From Methylorubrum suomiense (lineage in GTDB: Bacteria > Pseudomonadota > Alphaproteobacteria > Rhizobiales > Beijerinckiaceae): a DNA stretch of 64,000 bases. The stretch is from positions 124,001 through 188,000 of the forward strand of contig NZ_BPRE01000009.1 of assembly GCF_022179765.1 (NCBI RefSeq), in the 5' to 3' direction. The notes under the pieces are model-generated. The model did no database searches and had not been told where the DNA came from. It worked only from the letters and a program-made list of their open reading frames with translations. This document shows, piece by piece, positions 44,111 through 53,097 of the stretch (its first letter is position 1; each line of letters starts with the position of its first letter). Made by a program: the position numbers and the translations under genes.

Positions 44111-45124
44111 TCACCGCTCCGTCAGCTTCATCTCGATCCGTCGATTGCGGGCATAAGCCTCGTCGCTCGTGCCCGAATCCAGTGGCTGGAACTCGCCGAA
44201 GGCGCCGGCCAGCAGCCGCTGCGGCGGGATGCCCTTGGTGCGCAGATATTGCACCACCGCGATGGCGCGGGCAGCCGAGAGCGCCCAGTTCGATGGGAAT
44301 TGGAAAGACTGAATCGGGCGCGCGTCGGTATGCCCGTCGACTCGCAGCACCCACGGAATATCGGCGGGGATCTCCTTCGAGATGTCGAGAATGGCGCCCG
44401 CGATGCGGTCGATCTCCGGGCCGGCCTCGGGCTTGAGCGCGGCGGAACCGGCGGCGAACAAGACCTCGGATTGCAGCACGAAGCGGTCGCCGACGATGCG
44501 GATGTCCGAGCGGCTTCCGATGATCTGTCGCAACCGCCCGAAGAAGTCGGAGCGGTATCGAGCGAGTTCCTGCACACGCTGCGCCAGCGCCACGTTGAGG
44601 CGGCTGCCCAGTTCGGCGATCCGCGCCTGACTTTCCCGGTCACGGGACTCGGAGGCCGACAGCGCGTCCTCCAAGGCGGCGAGCTGACGGCGGAGCGCCC
44701 GAATCTGTTCGTTGAGCAACTCCACTTGGTTCTGCGCCCGCGCCGTGGCTCCGCGCTCGGCGGCGAGTTGGGCATCGACGTCGGAGGCCTTGCCTTGGCC
44801 GGCTGTCGCGGCGTCGGCGAGAGCCTGAAGGCGGTCGCGCTCGGCTTCCGTCGCGGTCAGGGTGTTGCGCATGCCGGCCACCGCCTCTTCCTGCGCCCGG
44901 CGGCTGGAACGCTCAAGGGCGAGCAGGTCGGTGAGGTCGGCGATCTGACGGTTGAGGCGGTTCAGCACCGCGTCGCGCCCGGTCAGTTCCTGCGACAGGA
45001 AGAACTGGCCGACGACGAAGACGGTGAGCAGGAAGACCACCGAGAGCAGCAGCGTCGCCAGGGCGTCGACATAGCCCGGCCAGACGTTGAGGCTGCGATG
45101 CGCGCGGGCGCGGGTTGAGGCCAT
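44111..45124 (-). CDS. OmpA/MotB-type peptidoglycan-anchoring channel partner
   Basis: A 337-residue protein. One transmembrane helix lies at about residues 18-42, and its start WPGYVDALATLLLSVVFLLT has the Asp expected in the proton path of MotB-type proteins. A long coiled coil (about 50-190, Gln/Ala/Arg/Glu-rich) reaches through the periplasm, and the OmpA domain (about 200-335, VLRVDGHTDARPIQ and NWALSAARAIAVVQYL) binds peptidoglycan. The start overlaps the stop of the MotA/ExbB-like gene (TGATG). The pair is not next to flagellar genes, so it is probably a non-flagellar proton-driven complex. Confidence 0.85.
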   Translation of the reverse strand: MASTRARAHRSLNVWPGYVDALATLLLSVVFLLTVFVVGQFFLSQELTGRDAVLNRLNRQIADLTDLLALERSSRRAQEEAVAGMRNTLTATEAERDRLQALADAATAGQGKASDVDAQLAAERGATARAQNQVELLNEQIRALRRQLAALEDALSASESRDRESQARIAELGSRLNVALAQRVQELARYRSDFFGRLRQIIGSRSDIRIVGDRFVLQSEVLFAAGSAALKPEAGPEIDRIAGAILDISKEIPADIPWVLRVDGHTDARPIQSFQFPSNWALSAARAIAVVQYLRTKGIPPQRLLAGAFGEFQPLDSGTSDEAYARNRRIEMKLTER

Positions 45125-46131
45125 CACTCGGCCTTTTCGCGGGCGAGGCGATCGAGCACCTGCTTCAGTTCACGCTCACGGGCAGCCTGCGCCTCGACCC
45201 AGTCGCGGATCATCTGCTGCTCGGCGCGCATGTGCTGAACGAGCCCCTGGATGCCCTCGGCGAGATTGGTCATCGCCTGGGTCGCGGCCCGGCCGCCCCC
45301 GCCCTCGGCGACGACGCCGCTCAAGCGATCGATGGCCGCCTGAAGCTCGCGAGCGAGCGCCGGATCGTGCTCGGGCGCGGGCCGAACTGCGGCGGCGGCT
45401 GCGGCGGTCGGTACCTCCTCCTCACCGGAGACCAACCAATCCTCCAGTTCGTTGTGGAAACGGGCATGGGCCTGCCCCGCCTGAAGATCGAGGAAGCCGA
45501 TCACGAGCGACGAGGCGAGGCCGAACAGGGAGGCCGAGAACGCCAGGCCGATGCCCGACAGCGGCACGGCAAGCCCGCTCTTCAGCTCGTCGAACATGAC
45601 CGCGGCGTCGCCCCCGCCACGCATCCCGCCGATCACCGCCCCGACGGCCGACAGCGTCTCGATCAGGCCCCAGAAGGTGCCGAGCAGGCCGAGCAGGATC
45701 AGGATGCCGGCGCTGTAGCGCAGGATCTCGCGCCCCTCGTCGAGGCGCACGGCGATCGTGTCGAGATGGGCGCGGGTCCCGGACAGCGTCACGCCCTGAC
45801 GCCGCGTCTCGATGGCGGGAACGAGCGGAGCCAGCAGCGTCGGCTTCTCCCGCGGCGCCTGCCCGGCGGCGACCGCGTTGACGTACCGGGTTTCGCGAAA
45901 CAGCCGGGTCACCTGTCCAAACGCGAGCAGCACCGCGATCAGCAGCACGCCGAGGATCAGCCCGTTGAGACCGGGATTGGCGAGGAAGGCCGGTGTGATC
46001 TGTCGGTAGAGAACGAAGGCAAGAAACCCGACCAGAACCAGGAAGACCAGCATCCGGACGAGCGTCATGCCGGGTTTGGCGATCGGCGGGCTGTCGGAGG
46101 AAGACGCGGGACGGGCCGCCATCGGGTCCAT
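45124..46131 (-). CDS. MotA/TolQ/ExbB proton-channel family protein
   Basis: A 335-residue inner-membrane protein with about four helices: two near the N-terminus (about 25-45 and 55-78) and two in the channel core (ILRYSAGILILLGLLGTFWG and SGIGLAFSASLFGLASSLVI). A C-terminal cytoplasmic coiled coil (about 250-335) is rich in Glu/Arg/Ala. It would form the proton-conducting pentamer around the OmpA-type partner encoded next. Family members power flagella, energy transduction, gliding or, in ZorA, phage defence; no Zorya effector gene is nearby. Confidence 0.85.
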   Translation of the reverse strand: MDPMAARPASSSDSPPIAKPGMTLVRMLVFLVLVGFLAFVLYRQITPAFLANPGLNGLILGVLLIAVLLAFGQVTRLFRETRYVNAVAAGQAPREKPTLLAPLVPAIETRRQGVTLSGTRAHLDTIAVRLDEGREILRYSAGILILLGLLGTFWGLIETLSAVGAVIGGMRGGGDAAVMFDELKSGLAVPLSGIGLAFSASLFGLASSLVIGFLDLQAGQAHARFHNELEDWLVSGEEEVPTAAAAAAVRPAPEHDPALARELQAAIDRLSGVVAEGGGGRAATQAMTNLAEGIQGLVQHMRAEQQMIRDWVEAQAARERELKQVLDRLAREKAE

Positions 46132-46263
46132 GCTCGTGTTAGGGGCCGACGCCAGGGGGAGGGCACCGCGCGCGGGAGAAAAGCGGCGGCACTCTGGCGA
46201 CTTGGCCTTTGACGATCAAGTCACCGGGCCTCCCCGCGTCGGGGCGTCGACGCGGAATGGCCG

Positions 46264-47085
46264 CTAATCCCATTCCCGTGGCCAGCTCTCGTCCAGATGC
46301 GGCCCGAGCCGCACCGCCCAGACCTTGTTCGCGAGCCCCGTGGAATCATCCGTTTCGACGGCGATCCCGCAGAGCGTGCCGGGGCCGGTGGCGGCCTCCA
46401 GGCGCGAGCCCGGCGTCTTCTGAAGGAAGCGGCGAACCGGCTCCTCCTTCTGCATGCCGAGCACCGAATCGTAGTCGCCGCACATGCCGGCATCCGACAG
46501 GTAGGCGGTGCCGCCAGGCAGGACACGGTGGTCGGCGGTGGGCACATGGGTATGCGTGCCGACGACGAGCGTGGCCCGCCCATCGAGGAAATGGCCCATC
46601 GCCTGCTTCTCGCTGGTGGCCTCGGCATGCATGTCGACGATCACCGCATCGGCCGCCGCCCCGAGCGGGCAGGCCTCCAATTCGCGGTCGGCCGCCGCGA
46701 ACGGGTCGTCGAGGGGATCGAGATAGATCCGGCCCATCACGTTGACGACGAGGACGCGGGCGCCCCGCGCGGTCTCGATCACCGTGGCGCCGCGCCCCGG
46801 CGTGCCCGGCGGGTAATTGGCGGGCCGGATCAGCCGGGGCTGCCGGGCGATGAAGACCAGAGCCTCGCGCTGATCGAAGGAGTGATTGCCGAGCGTCACG
46901 GCATCGGCGCCCGCTTGGAGGATCTCGTCGCAGATCGACTCGGTGATGCCGAAGCCACCGGCGGCGTTCTCGCCGTTGATGACGACGCAATCGAGCCGCC
47001 AGCGCTCGCGCAGCCCGGGCAGGCGGTCGGTGACGGCCTGACGGCCCGGACGTCCGACGATGTCGCCGAGGAAAAGGATACGCAT
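46264..47085 (-). CDS. YmdB-like metallophosphoesterase (TIGR00282)
   Basis: A 273-residue binuclear-metal phosphodiesterase. Metal-binding motifs in order are LGDIVGRPGR, VINGENAAGGFG, VTLGNHSFDQ, VDMHAEATSEKQAM and VGTHTHVPTADHRVLPGGTA. The Bacillus relative YmdB hydrolyses cyclic nucleotides and affects RNase Y; function in alphaproteobacteria is unclear. It is 8 bases downstream of fau on the same strand, a common pairing, suggesting one transcript. Confidence 0.9.
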   Translation of the reverse strand: MRILFLGDIVGRPGRQAVTDRLPGLRERWRLDCVVINGENAAGGFGITESICDEILQAGADAVTLGNHSFDQREALVFIARQPRLIRPANYPPGTPGRGATVIETARGARVLVVNVMGRIYLDPLDDPFAAADRELEACPLGAAADAVIVDMHAEATSEKQAMGHFLDGRATLVVGTHTHVPTADHRVLPGGTAYLSDAGMCGDYDSVLGMQKEEPVRRFLQKTPGSRLEAATGPGTLCGIAVETDDSTGLANKVWAVRLGPHLDESWPREWD

Positions 47086-47093
47086 GAACGAAC

Positions 47094-47684
47094 TCAGACT
47101 TGCCGGAGCGGTACCGGACCTTCCTCGGTGACCATGTGGTCGAGGGGGCGGTCATGCGGCTCGGCCGGGACTTCCGGAATCTCCTGGACCGAGAAGGCGA
47201 TGCCGATCGTCAGCACCGGGCCGTTCTTCGACAGCCGCTCGATCGCCTGATCGTAATAGCCCGCGCCATAGCCGATCCGCTGCCCTGCCCGGTCGAAGGC
47301 GGCGAGCGGCACGATCAACGCGGTCGGATCGAGGGGAGGGAGGTCGTCGCGCGGCTCGGACAGCCCGAAACCGCCCTTCACCAGTTCCTCGCCGGCTCGC
47401 CACTCGCGAAAGACGAGCCCCTGCTCGGTCACCTTGGGCAGGGCGACCCGCTGCCCGCGGGCGAACAGGCGCTCGATCAGCGGGCGCGGATCGATCTCGC
47501 TCCGGATCGGCCAGAAGGCGCCGACCAGGGGCGCACGCGCAAGCTCCGGAAGACCGGCGATGAACGCGGCGGCCTTCTGCGATCCGGCAAGGCGGGTCTC
47601 GGGCGAGAGAGCGTCGCGCCGGGCCAGGACCTCGGCGCGAAGTTGCGCCTTGTGGGCGCGTCGGGGGGAAGAGTGCGGAGCCAC
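47094..47684 (-). CDS. fau: 5-formyltetrahydrofolate cyclo-ligase
   Basis: A 196-residue enzyme turning 5-formyl-THF into 5,10-methenyl-THF with ATP, returning inactive folate to the one-carbon pool, which matters in a methylotroph. RRDALSPETRLAGSQKAAAF near the start, GAFWPIRSEIDPRPLIERLF, and the C-terminal signature RIGYGAGYYDQAIERL are typical of the YgfA family. In many proteobacteria the gene lies beside 6S RNA and zapA, as here. Confidence 0.92.
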   Translation of the reverse strand: MAPHSSPRRAHKAQLRAEVLARRDALSPETRLAGSQKAAAFIAGLPELARAPLVGAFWPIRSEIDPRPLIERLFARGQRVALPKVTEQGLVFREWRAGEELVKGGFGLSEPRDDLPPLDPTALIVPLAAFDRAGQRIGYGAGYYDQAIERLSKNGPVLTIGIAFSVQEIPEVPAEPHDRPLDHMVTEEGPVPLRQV

Positions 47685-47704
47685 CTGAGCCGTTGGAGTG
47701 TCGA

Positions 47705-47865
47705 TCCCGGGAAACCTACAGAGTAGGTGGGCGCCGTGTTGGCCAAGTCCACGGACGAGGCCAGGAACAGCTCCCTAGGGAGTCGATAAGGCCCCGGGGA
47801 AAGTTCTCCTGACGAACTCTGCAGCCCCGCCCACGAGAGATAGACGTGCCGGGGCCCGGACGCCA
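47705..47865 (-). ncRNA. ssrS: 6S RNA (approximate ends)
   Basis: The position, between zapA and fau on the same strand, is the standard locus of 6S RNA in proteobacteria. On the minus strand the segments GTGGGCG (47834-47828) and CGCCCAC (47733-47727) can pair as a closing stem around an open central region. The 3' side has a tight ACCTAC-TCT-GTAGGT hairpin followed by TTTCCCGGG. 6S RNA mimics an open promoter and holds RNA polymerase in stationary phase. The ends are estimates. Confidence 0.6.
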
Positions 47866-47931
47866 GGGGCCGAATGCCGCGAAGCGCGAAGAAATCGGGT
47901 GCCGCCTCGATCTCCCGTGCTCGGACGGACC

Positions 47932-48267
47932 TTATCCCCCGGATTGTCCCGATAGGGCGCGCGCCAATCGATCGATGCGCTCGGCGGCGACGCCGACGCC
48001 CGCGGCCAGACGCGCCTGCTCGCCGGCCTCTCGCGCGGCCTCACGTTCCATGTCCTCGATGCGGCGGCGCGCTTCCTGCAATTCATCGACCAGCGTCAGC
48101 GCCGCCATGATCTGGAGGCGCATGTCGCCGATCTCACCGAAGGCCCCGCGCATATCGGTGACGCGCCGGTCGAGCTCGCCCGCGAGCGTTTCGAGGTGGC
48201 TCTCCTCGCCCGCGCCGCAGGCCATCCGGTAGCTCTTGCCCGCGATGGTGACGCTGACATGGGGCAT
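47932..48267 (-). CDS. zapA: Cell division protein ZapA
   Basis: A 111-residue cytosolic protein that bundles FtsZ filaments. It opens with PHVSVTIAGKSYRMACGAGE, the ZapA beta-hairpin. The later MRLQIMAALTLVDELQEARR begins the long coiled-coil helix used in dimer and tetramer formation. ATG 48267 fits family length. It follows the DUF4164 gene by 19 bases on the same strand, and 6S RNA lies downstream. Confidence 0.88.
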   Translation of the reverse strand: MPHVSVTIAGKSYRMACGAGEESHLETLAGELDRRVTDMRGAFGEIGDMRLQIMAALTLVDELQEARRRIEDMEREAAREAGEQARLAAGVGVAAERIDRLARALSGQSGG

Positions 48268-48286
48268 GGGACGCAGTTTCTCTCGG

Positions 48287-48589
48287 TTACGCGCCGGACG
48301 GGCCGGACAGGACATCCTTCACGGTCTCGATGGCGCGATCGAGGCGACGGCCGACTTCGCCGGTGGTGACGTTCATGCGCGCCAGCCGGGCGCCGGCGGC
48401 GTCGAGTTCGGCGGCGAGCCGGGCGCGATCCTCCTCCAGCAGGGCGAATTCGGTATCCCGATCACCGCGGCTGCGCTCGGCTTCGAGCCGTCGGGCCACC
48501 GCGTTCTCCAGCAGGGCCAAGGCCGCATCGAGCCGGCCGATCGCTTCCTCTAGGTTGACCGTCGCCGGCTGTCTCTCGGTCTTCGCCAT
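48287..48589 (-). CDS. DUF4164 coiled-coil protein
   Basis: A 100-residue protein that is almost wholly coiled coil (LEEAIGRLDAALALLENAVA, then EEDRARLAAELDAAGARLAR), ending VGRRLDRAIETVKDVL. It matches the DUF4164 family found directly upstream of zapA in Rhizobiales, which suggests a division-related role. The start MAKTERQPATVN at 48589 fits relatives; the frame to 48628 adds a poor N-terminus. Confidence 0.8.
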   Translation of the reverse strand: MAKTERQPATVNLEEAIGRLDAALALLENAVARRLEAERSRGDRDTEFALLEEDRARLAAELDAAGARLARMNVTTGEVGRRLDRAIETVKDVLSGPSGA

Positions 48590-48969
48590 GCCGCCCGATC
48601 GATCCTTTTCCGCTCCGCCCCGGCTCAAGAGGTTTCAGCCAAGCATATTCGAAATTCCAGCCTGTTGGCAGCGATGCCCACGATCTTTGACAGCCCCGGT
48701 CGCCATGTTAGAGAGCCCGCGCCCGGCCCGCTCACGCCTTTCGCGAGCCGCCGTTCAAACGGAAGTCTCACCGTGCCCTTCTTTGGCTCCCCGCGCAGAC
48801 CGTCCGCCGTCCGGACGCGTGCGGGTGTGGGCCGTCGCCCGGTTCATCTCAGGTTCAGCGCGGCCCCGCTTGGAGCGGTCGCGTCATCGTCGGCCGCGGA
48901 GCCTCGGCGCACCGCATCACTGGTCCCCCATCGGCGCGCTGGCGCGCCCCACATACAAGGAGTCACGCC
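48590..48969. other. Divergent spacer between the zapA operon and gap
   Basis: About 380 bases. It holds a good sigma-70 promoter toward gap (48687-48714). No gene-like frame and no further structure were recognised. Confidence 0.5.
48687..48714 (+). promoter_or_regulatory. Probable sigma-70 promoter of gap
   Basis: A consensus TTGACA is followed 16 bases later by TAGAGA. The start of transcription would be near 48721, giving a leader of about 250 bases before the gap start codon. Confidence 0.45.
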
Positions 48970-49977
48970 GTGACCGTCAAGGTTGCCATCAACGGGTTCG
49001 GGCGCATCGGCCGCAACGTGCTGCGCGCCATCGTCGAGGCCGGCCGCACCGACATCGAGGTCGTGGCGATCAACGATCTCGGCCCGGTCGAGACCAATGC
49101 CCACCTCCTGCGCTACGATTCGGTCCACGGCCGCTTCCCGGCCGAGGTCGCGGTCGAGGGCGACGCCATCGTCATCAACGGCAAGCGCATCAAGGTCACG
49201 GCCGTGCGCAACCCGGCGGAACTTCCGCACCGCGATCTCGGCGTCGACATCGCGCTCGAATGCACCGGCATCTTCACCTCGAAGGACAAGGCCAAGGCTC
49301 ATCTCGACGCCGGCGCCAAGCGCGTCCTCGTCTCGGCCCCCGCCGACGGGGCCGACCTCACCGTGGTCTACGGCGTCAACCACGACGGGCTGACGGCCGA
49401 TCACCTCGTCGTCTCGAACGCCTCCTGCACGACGAACTGCCTCGCGCCGGTCGCCAAGGTCCTCAACGAGACCGTCGGCATCGAGCGCGGCTTCATGACC
49501 ACGATCCACTCTTACACCAACGACCAGCCCTCGCTCGACCAGATGCACAAGGATCTGTACCGGGCGCGCGCCGCGGCCCTGTCGATGATCCCGACCTCGA
49601 CCGGTGCGGCCAAGGCCGTCGGCCTGGTCCTGCCGGAGCTGAAGGGCAAGCTCGACGGGACCGCGATCCGCGTGCCGACCCCGAACGTCTCGGCGGTCGA
49701 TCTCGTGTTCACGGCCAAGCGCGCGACCTCGGTCGAGGAGATCAACGAGGCGATCAAGGCGGCCGCCTCCGGTCCGCTCAAGGGCGTGCTGGGCGTCACC
49801 GACCGGCCGAACGTGTCGATCGACTTCAACCACGATCCGCACTCGTCCACCTTCCACCTCGATCAGACCAAGGTCATGGACGGCACCTTCGTGCGCATCC
49901 TGTCCTGGTACGACAACGAGTGGGGCTTCTCGAACCGCATGGCCGACACCGCCGTCGCCATGGCCAAGCTGATCTGA
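48970..49977 (+). CDS. gap: Glyceraldehyde-3-phosphate dehydrogenase, type I
   Basis: A 335-residue glycolytic/gluconeogenic enzyme. [20 protein letters not shown] binds NAD(P), the catalytic Cys lies in [20 protein letters not shown], and [15 protein letters not shown] is the C-terminal motif. Full length. GTG start with AAGGAG about 8 bases upstream. First gene of a run with pgk and fba; in a serine-cycle methylotroph the set works mainly in gluconeogenesis. Confidence 0.95.
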   Translation: MTVKVAINGFGRIGRNVLRAIVEAGRTDIEVVAINDLGPVETNAHLLRYDSVHGRFPAEVAVEGDAIVINGKRIKVTAVRNPAELPHRDLGVDIALECTGIFTSKDKAKAHLDAGAKRVLVSAPADGADLTVVYGVNHDGLTADHLVVSNASCTTNCLAPVAKVLNETVGIERGFMTTIHSYTNDQPSLDQMHKDLYRARAAALSMIPTSTGAAKAVGLVLPELKGKLDGTAIRVPTPNVSAVDLVFTAKRATSVEEINEAIKAAASGPLKGVLGVTDRPNVSIDFNHDPHSSTFHLDQTKVMDGTFVRILSWYDNEWGFSNRMADTAVAMAKLI

Positions 49978-49999
49978 TCACCTGATCACCGCCGAATGC

Positions 50000-50028
50000 G
50001 AGGCGGCCGGACTGATGCCGGCCGCCTC
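50000..50028 (+). terminator. Hairpin after gap
   Basis: GAGGCGGCCGG pairs with CCGGCCGCCTC (11 bp, 7-base loop), 22 bases after the gap stop. No T-run; it may only reduce read-through into the downstream genes. Confidence 0.4.
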
Positions 50029-50079
50029 GTGAGCGTTCCGAGGGCGAACTCGCCTTCCTTCAAACACGGTGTGCACGCG

Positions 50080-50571
50080 ATGACCGAGACCTCGCCGACC
50101 CAGTCGTCCGGGACCGACTTCATCCCGACCACCCCACCCGCTTCCGCCGCACCATCGCCCGCAGCGGCCTCCACGGTGAAGCCGACAACGGACAAGGCCG
50201 GTCTCTCCGCCGCCGCGCCGGTCAATGCTTCCGATCAGCTTGCCCGCATCGAGGACAAGACAGCCCGCATCGAGGACAAATATGCCCGCTCGGAGGCGCT
50301 GCTCTCTCGCGTCGAGGAGAAGGTGGAGAACGCCTCCTCACGCATGAACGAGGCGGCCCGTCAGGCCGATCTCGCCTCGCTGCGCGGCGAGGTGCGCGGC
50401 ATGGCCGACCGCATCAACCGGCTCCCCGGGACCGGCGCCCTGGTGCTCACCGCGCTCATCACCGCCGTGCTCACCGTCGCCCTGATGGTCGCCGTGCAGC
50501 GGGCGAATCTCGACAAGCTGCTCCCCCCGAGCCTGGGCGGCTCGGCACCAACCTCCACGACCAACCCGTAA
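50080..50571 (+). CDS. Coiled-coil membrane protein between gap and pgk, unknown
   Basis: A 163-residue protein. The first 50 residues are Pro/Ser/Thr/Ala-rich and probably disordered. Residues about 55-115 form a coiled coil with a short internal repeat ([20 protein letters not shown]). One transmembrane helix follows at about 120-142 ([20 protein letters not shown]), then a short tail. It resembles small membrane coiled-coil proteins of Rhizobiales, but I do not recognise a named family. Placed between gap (102 bases) and pgk (16 bases), it is likely co-transcribed with pgk. Confidence 0.65.
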   Translation: MTETSPTQSSGTDFIPTTPPASAAPSPAAASTVKPTTDKAGLSAAAPVNASDQLARIEDKTARIEDKYARSEALLSRVEEKVENASSRMNEAARQADLASLRGEVRGMADRINRLPGTGALVLTALITAVLTVALMVAVQRANLDKLLPPSLGGSAPTSTTNP

Positions 50572-50587
50572 GAGCGATCCGACCGGC

Positions 50588-51790
50588 ATGACCGATTTCC
50601 GCACCCTCGACGATGCCGGCCCGCTCCAGGGCAAGCGCGTGCTCCTGCGCGTGGATCTCAACGTTCCCATGGAAGGGGACCGCGTGACCGATGCGACCCG
50701 CATCGAGCGGGTGGTGCCGACGATCCGCGAGATCGCCGAGAAGGGCGGGAAGGTCATCCTGCTCGCGCATTTCGGCCGTCCGAAGGGCAAGCCCGACCCC
50801 AAGGACTCGCTGAAGCCGATCCTGTCGACGCTTTCGGACAAGGTCGGCAAGCCGGTGGCCTTCGGCGAGGATTGCATCGGCGACGCCGCAGCCTCGGCCG
50901 TCGGCGCTCTCAAGGACGGTGACGTGCTTCTCCTCGAAAACACCCGCTACCACGCCGGTGAGGAGAAGAACGACCCCGAGTTCACGAAGGCGCTGGCCGC
51001 CAACGGCGACATCTACGTCAACGAGGCATTCTCCGCCGCCCATCGCGCGCATGCCTCGACCGAGGGCCTCGCCCGGGTGCTGCCGGCCTATGCCGGACGC
51101 CTGATGCAGGCCGAACTCGACGCGCTGACCAAGGGATTGGAATCTCCCACCCGTCCCGTCATCGCCATCGTCGGCGGCGCCAAGGTCGCGACCAAGATCG
51201 ACCTTCTGGAGAACCTCGTCGCCAAGGTCGACATGCTGGTGATCGGCGGCGGCATGGCCAACACCTTCCTGCACGCGCAGGGCAAGGATGTCGGCAAGTC
51301 GCTCTGCGAGAAGGATCTGGCCGAGACGGCCCAGCGCATCCTCGCGGCGGCCAAGGAGAAGAACTGCACCATCATCCTGCCCGCCGACGCACTGGTGGCC
51401 CGCGAGTTCAAGGCGAATGCCGAGAACGAGACGGTGACGGTCGATGCCGTTCCCTCCGATGCGATGATCCTCGATGTCGGCGCCGCCTCCATGTCGACGA
51501 TCGACGGCGCGATCGACGAAGCCCGCACGCTGGTGTGGAACGGCCCCCTCGGCGCCTTCGAGCTCACCCCCTTCGACACCGGCACCGTCGCGGTCGCCCG
51601 CCATGCGGCGGCCCGCACGAAGGCCGGACAGCTCGTCAGCGTGGCCGGTGGCGGCGACACGGTGGCGGCTCTCAACCATGCGGGCGTCGGCGAGGATTTC
51701 TCCTACGTCTCGACCGCGGGCGGCGCGTTCCTCGAATGGCTTGAGGGCAAGGAGCTTCCGGGCGTCGAGGCCCTGCGCGCGAAGGGCTGA
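50588..51790 (+). CDS. pgk: Phosphoglycerate kinase
   Basis: A 400-residue two-domain kinase. [20 protein letters not shown] opens it, [20 protein letters not shown] binds phosphoglycerate, and the C-terminal ATP site has [17 protein letters not shown] and [16 protein letters not shown]. Full length. Interconverts 1,3-bisphosphoglycerate and 3-phosphoglycerate, next to gap in the pathway. Confidence 0.96.
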   Translation: MTDFRTLDDAGPLQGKRVLLRVDLNVPMEGDRVTDATRIERVVPTIREIAEKGGKVILLAHFGRPKGKPDPKDSLKPILSTLSDKVGKPVAFGEDCIGDAAASAVGALKDGDVLLLENTRYHAGEEKNDPEFTKALAANGDIYVNEAFSAAHRAHASTEGLARVLPAYAGRLMQAELDALTKGLESPTRPVIAIVGGAKVATKIDLLENLVAKVDMLVIGGGMANTFLHAQGKDVGKSLCEKDLAETAQRILAAAKEKNCTIILPADALVAREFKANAENETVTVDAVPSDAMILDVGAASMSTIDGAIDEARTLVWNGPLGAFELTPFDTGTVAVARHAAARTKAGQLVSVAGGGDTVAALNHAGVGEDFSYVSTAGGAFLEWLEGKELPGVEALRAKG

Positions 51791-51851
51791 CGCCCGCTCC
51801 GTTCCCCTACCCGCGCGGATTTCGGGCCCCACCCGATACCGCCCGCGAATG

Positions 51852-51877
51852 CCGAAATCGGTTCGTACCGATTTCGG
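51852..51877. repeat. Perfect palindromic hairpin between pgk and fba
   Basis: CCGAAATCGGT and ACCGATTTCGG form an 11-bp perfect stem around TCGT. Pieces of the same motif recur on both sides (GGATTTCGGG at about 51817, CGAAATCGGCGG at about 51899). It could be a terminator, an operator, or a member of a dispersed intergenic repeat family; one copy cannot decide. Confidence 0.5.
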
Positions 51878-52019
51878 GCGGGAAGGGTTCGGGTCGCGAC
51901 GAAATCGGCGGATATGCTCAAGTTTTTGACGCCGGGGCGCAGGCTGACGGCGCGTAATTGCCTATATACGCCCTGAAGAGATTGGCCCGCGCAAGGCCGC
52001 ATCGGACGAGGTTTGAACC

Positions 52020-53087
52020 ATGGCACGCATCACCCTCCGGCAGCTTCTCGACCACGCCGCCGAGTACGGCTACGGCGTGCCCGCCTTCAACCTGAACAAC
52101 ATGGAACAGGGCCTCGCCATCATGGCGGCGGCCGACGCCACCGATTCACCGGTGATCCTGCAGGCGAGCCGCGGCGCCCGCGCCTATGCCAATGACGTGG
52201 TGCTGGCGAAGCTGATCGACGGTCTCGTCGAGATCTACCCGCACATCCCGGTCTGCATGCATCTCGACCACGGCAACAACGAAGCCACCTGCGCCACCGC
52301 GATCCAGTACGGCTTCACCTCGGTGATGATGGACGGCTCGCTGAAGGCCGACGGAAAGACCCCGGCCGACTACGCCTACAACGTCGACATCACCCGCAAC
52401 GTCACCAAGATGGCCCACTGGGCCGGCGTCTCGGTCGAGGGTGAGCTCGGCGTGCTCGGCTCCCTGGAGAGCGGCACCGGCGAGGCCGAGGATGGGCACG
52501 GCGCCGAGGGCGAGCTGTCCCACGATCAGCTCCTGACCGACCCGGAAGAGGCGGTGAAGTTCGTCCGCGAGACCAAGGTGGATGCCCTGGCGGTGGCGAT
52601 GGGCACCAGCCACGGCGCCTACAAGTTCACCCGCCAGCCCGACGGCGACGTGCTGGCCATGAACGTGATCGAGGAGATTCATCGCCGCCTGCCGACGACC
52701 CACCTGGTCATGCACGGCTCCTCCTCCGTGCCGCAGGAATTGCAGGACATCATCAACAAGTTCGGCGGCCAGATGAAGCCGACCTGGGGCGTGCCGGTGG
52801 AGGAGATCCAGCGCGGCATCAAGCACGGCGTGCGCAAGATCAACATCGACACCGACAACCGCATGGCGATGACCGGCCAGATCCGCCGCGTCCTGACGGA
52901 GACCCCGGAGGAGTTCGATCCGCGCAAGTATCTGAAGCCCGCCATGGAAGCGATGACCAAGCTGTGCAAGCAGCGCTTCGAGGAATTCAACACCGCCGGG
53001 CAGGGCAGCAAGATCCGTCCGATCTCGGTCGCCGAAATGGCCAAGCGCTACGCCAGCGGCTCGCTCGACCCGCGTATCGACGCCTGA
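52020..53087 (+). CDS. fba: Class II fructose-bisphosphate aldolase, CbbA type
   Basis: A 355-residue zinc aldolase. [20 protein letters not shown] opens it; [13 protein letters not shown] holds the catalytic/zinc residues, [20 protein letters not shown] and [15 protein letters not shown] follow, and [20 protein letters not shown] lies near the end. This longer CbbA subtype also occurs in autotrophs and methylotrophs. It interconverts fructose-1,6-bisphosphate and triose phosphates. It follows pgk by 229 bases and precedes the ThiE-like gene by 10. Confidence 0.94.
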   Translation: MARITLRQLLDHAAEYGYGVPAFNLNNMEQGLAIMAAADATDSPVILQASRGARAYANDVVLAKLIDGLVEIYPHIPVCMHLDHGNNEATCATAIQYGFTSVMMDGSLKADGKTPADYAYNVDITRNVTKMAHWAGVSVEGELGVLGSLESGTGEAEDGHGAEGELSHDQLLTDPEEAVKFVRETKVDALAVAMGTSHGAYKFTRQPDGDVLAMNVIEEIHRRLPTTHLVMHGSSSVPQELQDIINKFGGQMKPTWGVPVEEIQRGIKHGVRKINIDTDNRMAMTGQIRRVLTETPEEFDPRKYLKPAMEAMTKLCKQRFEEFNTAGQGSKIRPISVAEMAKRYASGSLDPRIDA

Positions 53088-53097
53088 GAGCTCTGCC

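Noticed and set aside
44111..46131. Zorya defence system (ZorAB)
   Set aside because: Only the proton-channel pair is present; no ZorC, ZorD or ZorE gene lies on either side, and neighbours are housekeeping genes.
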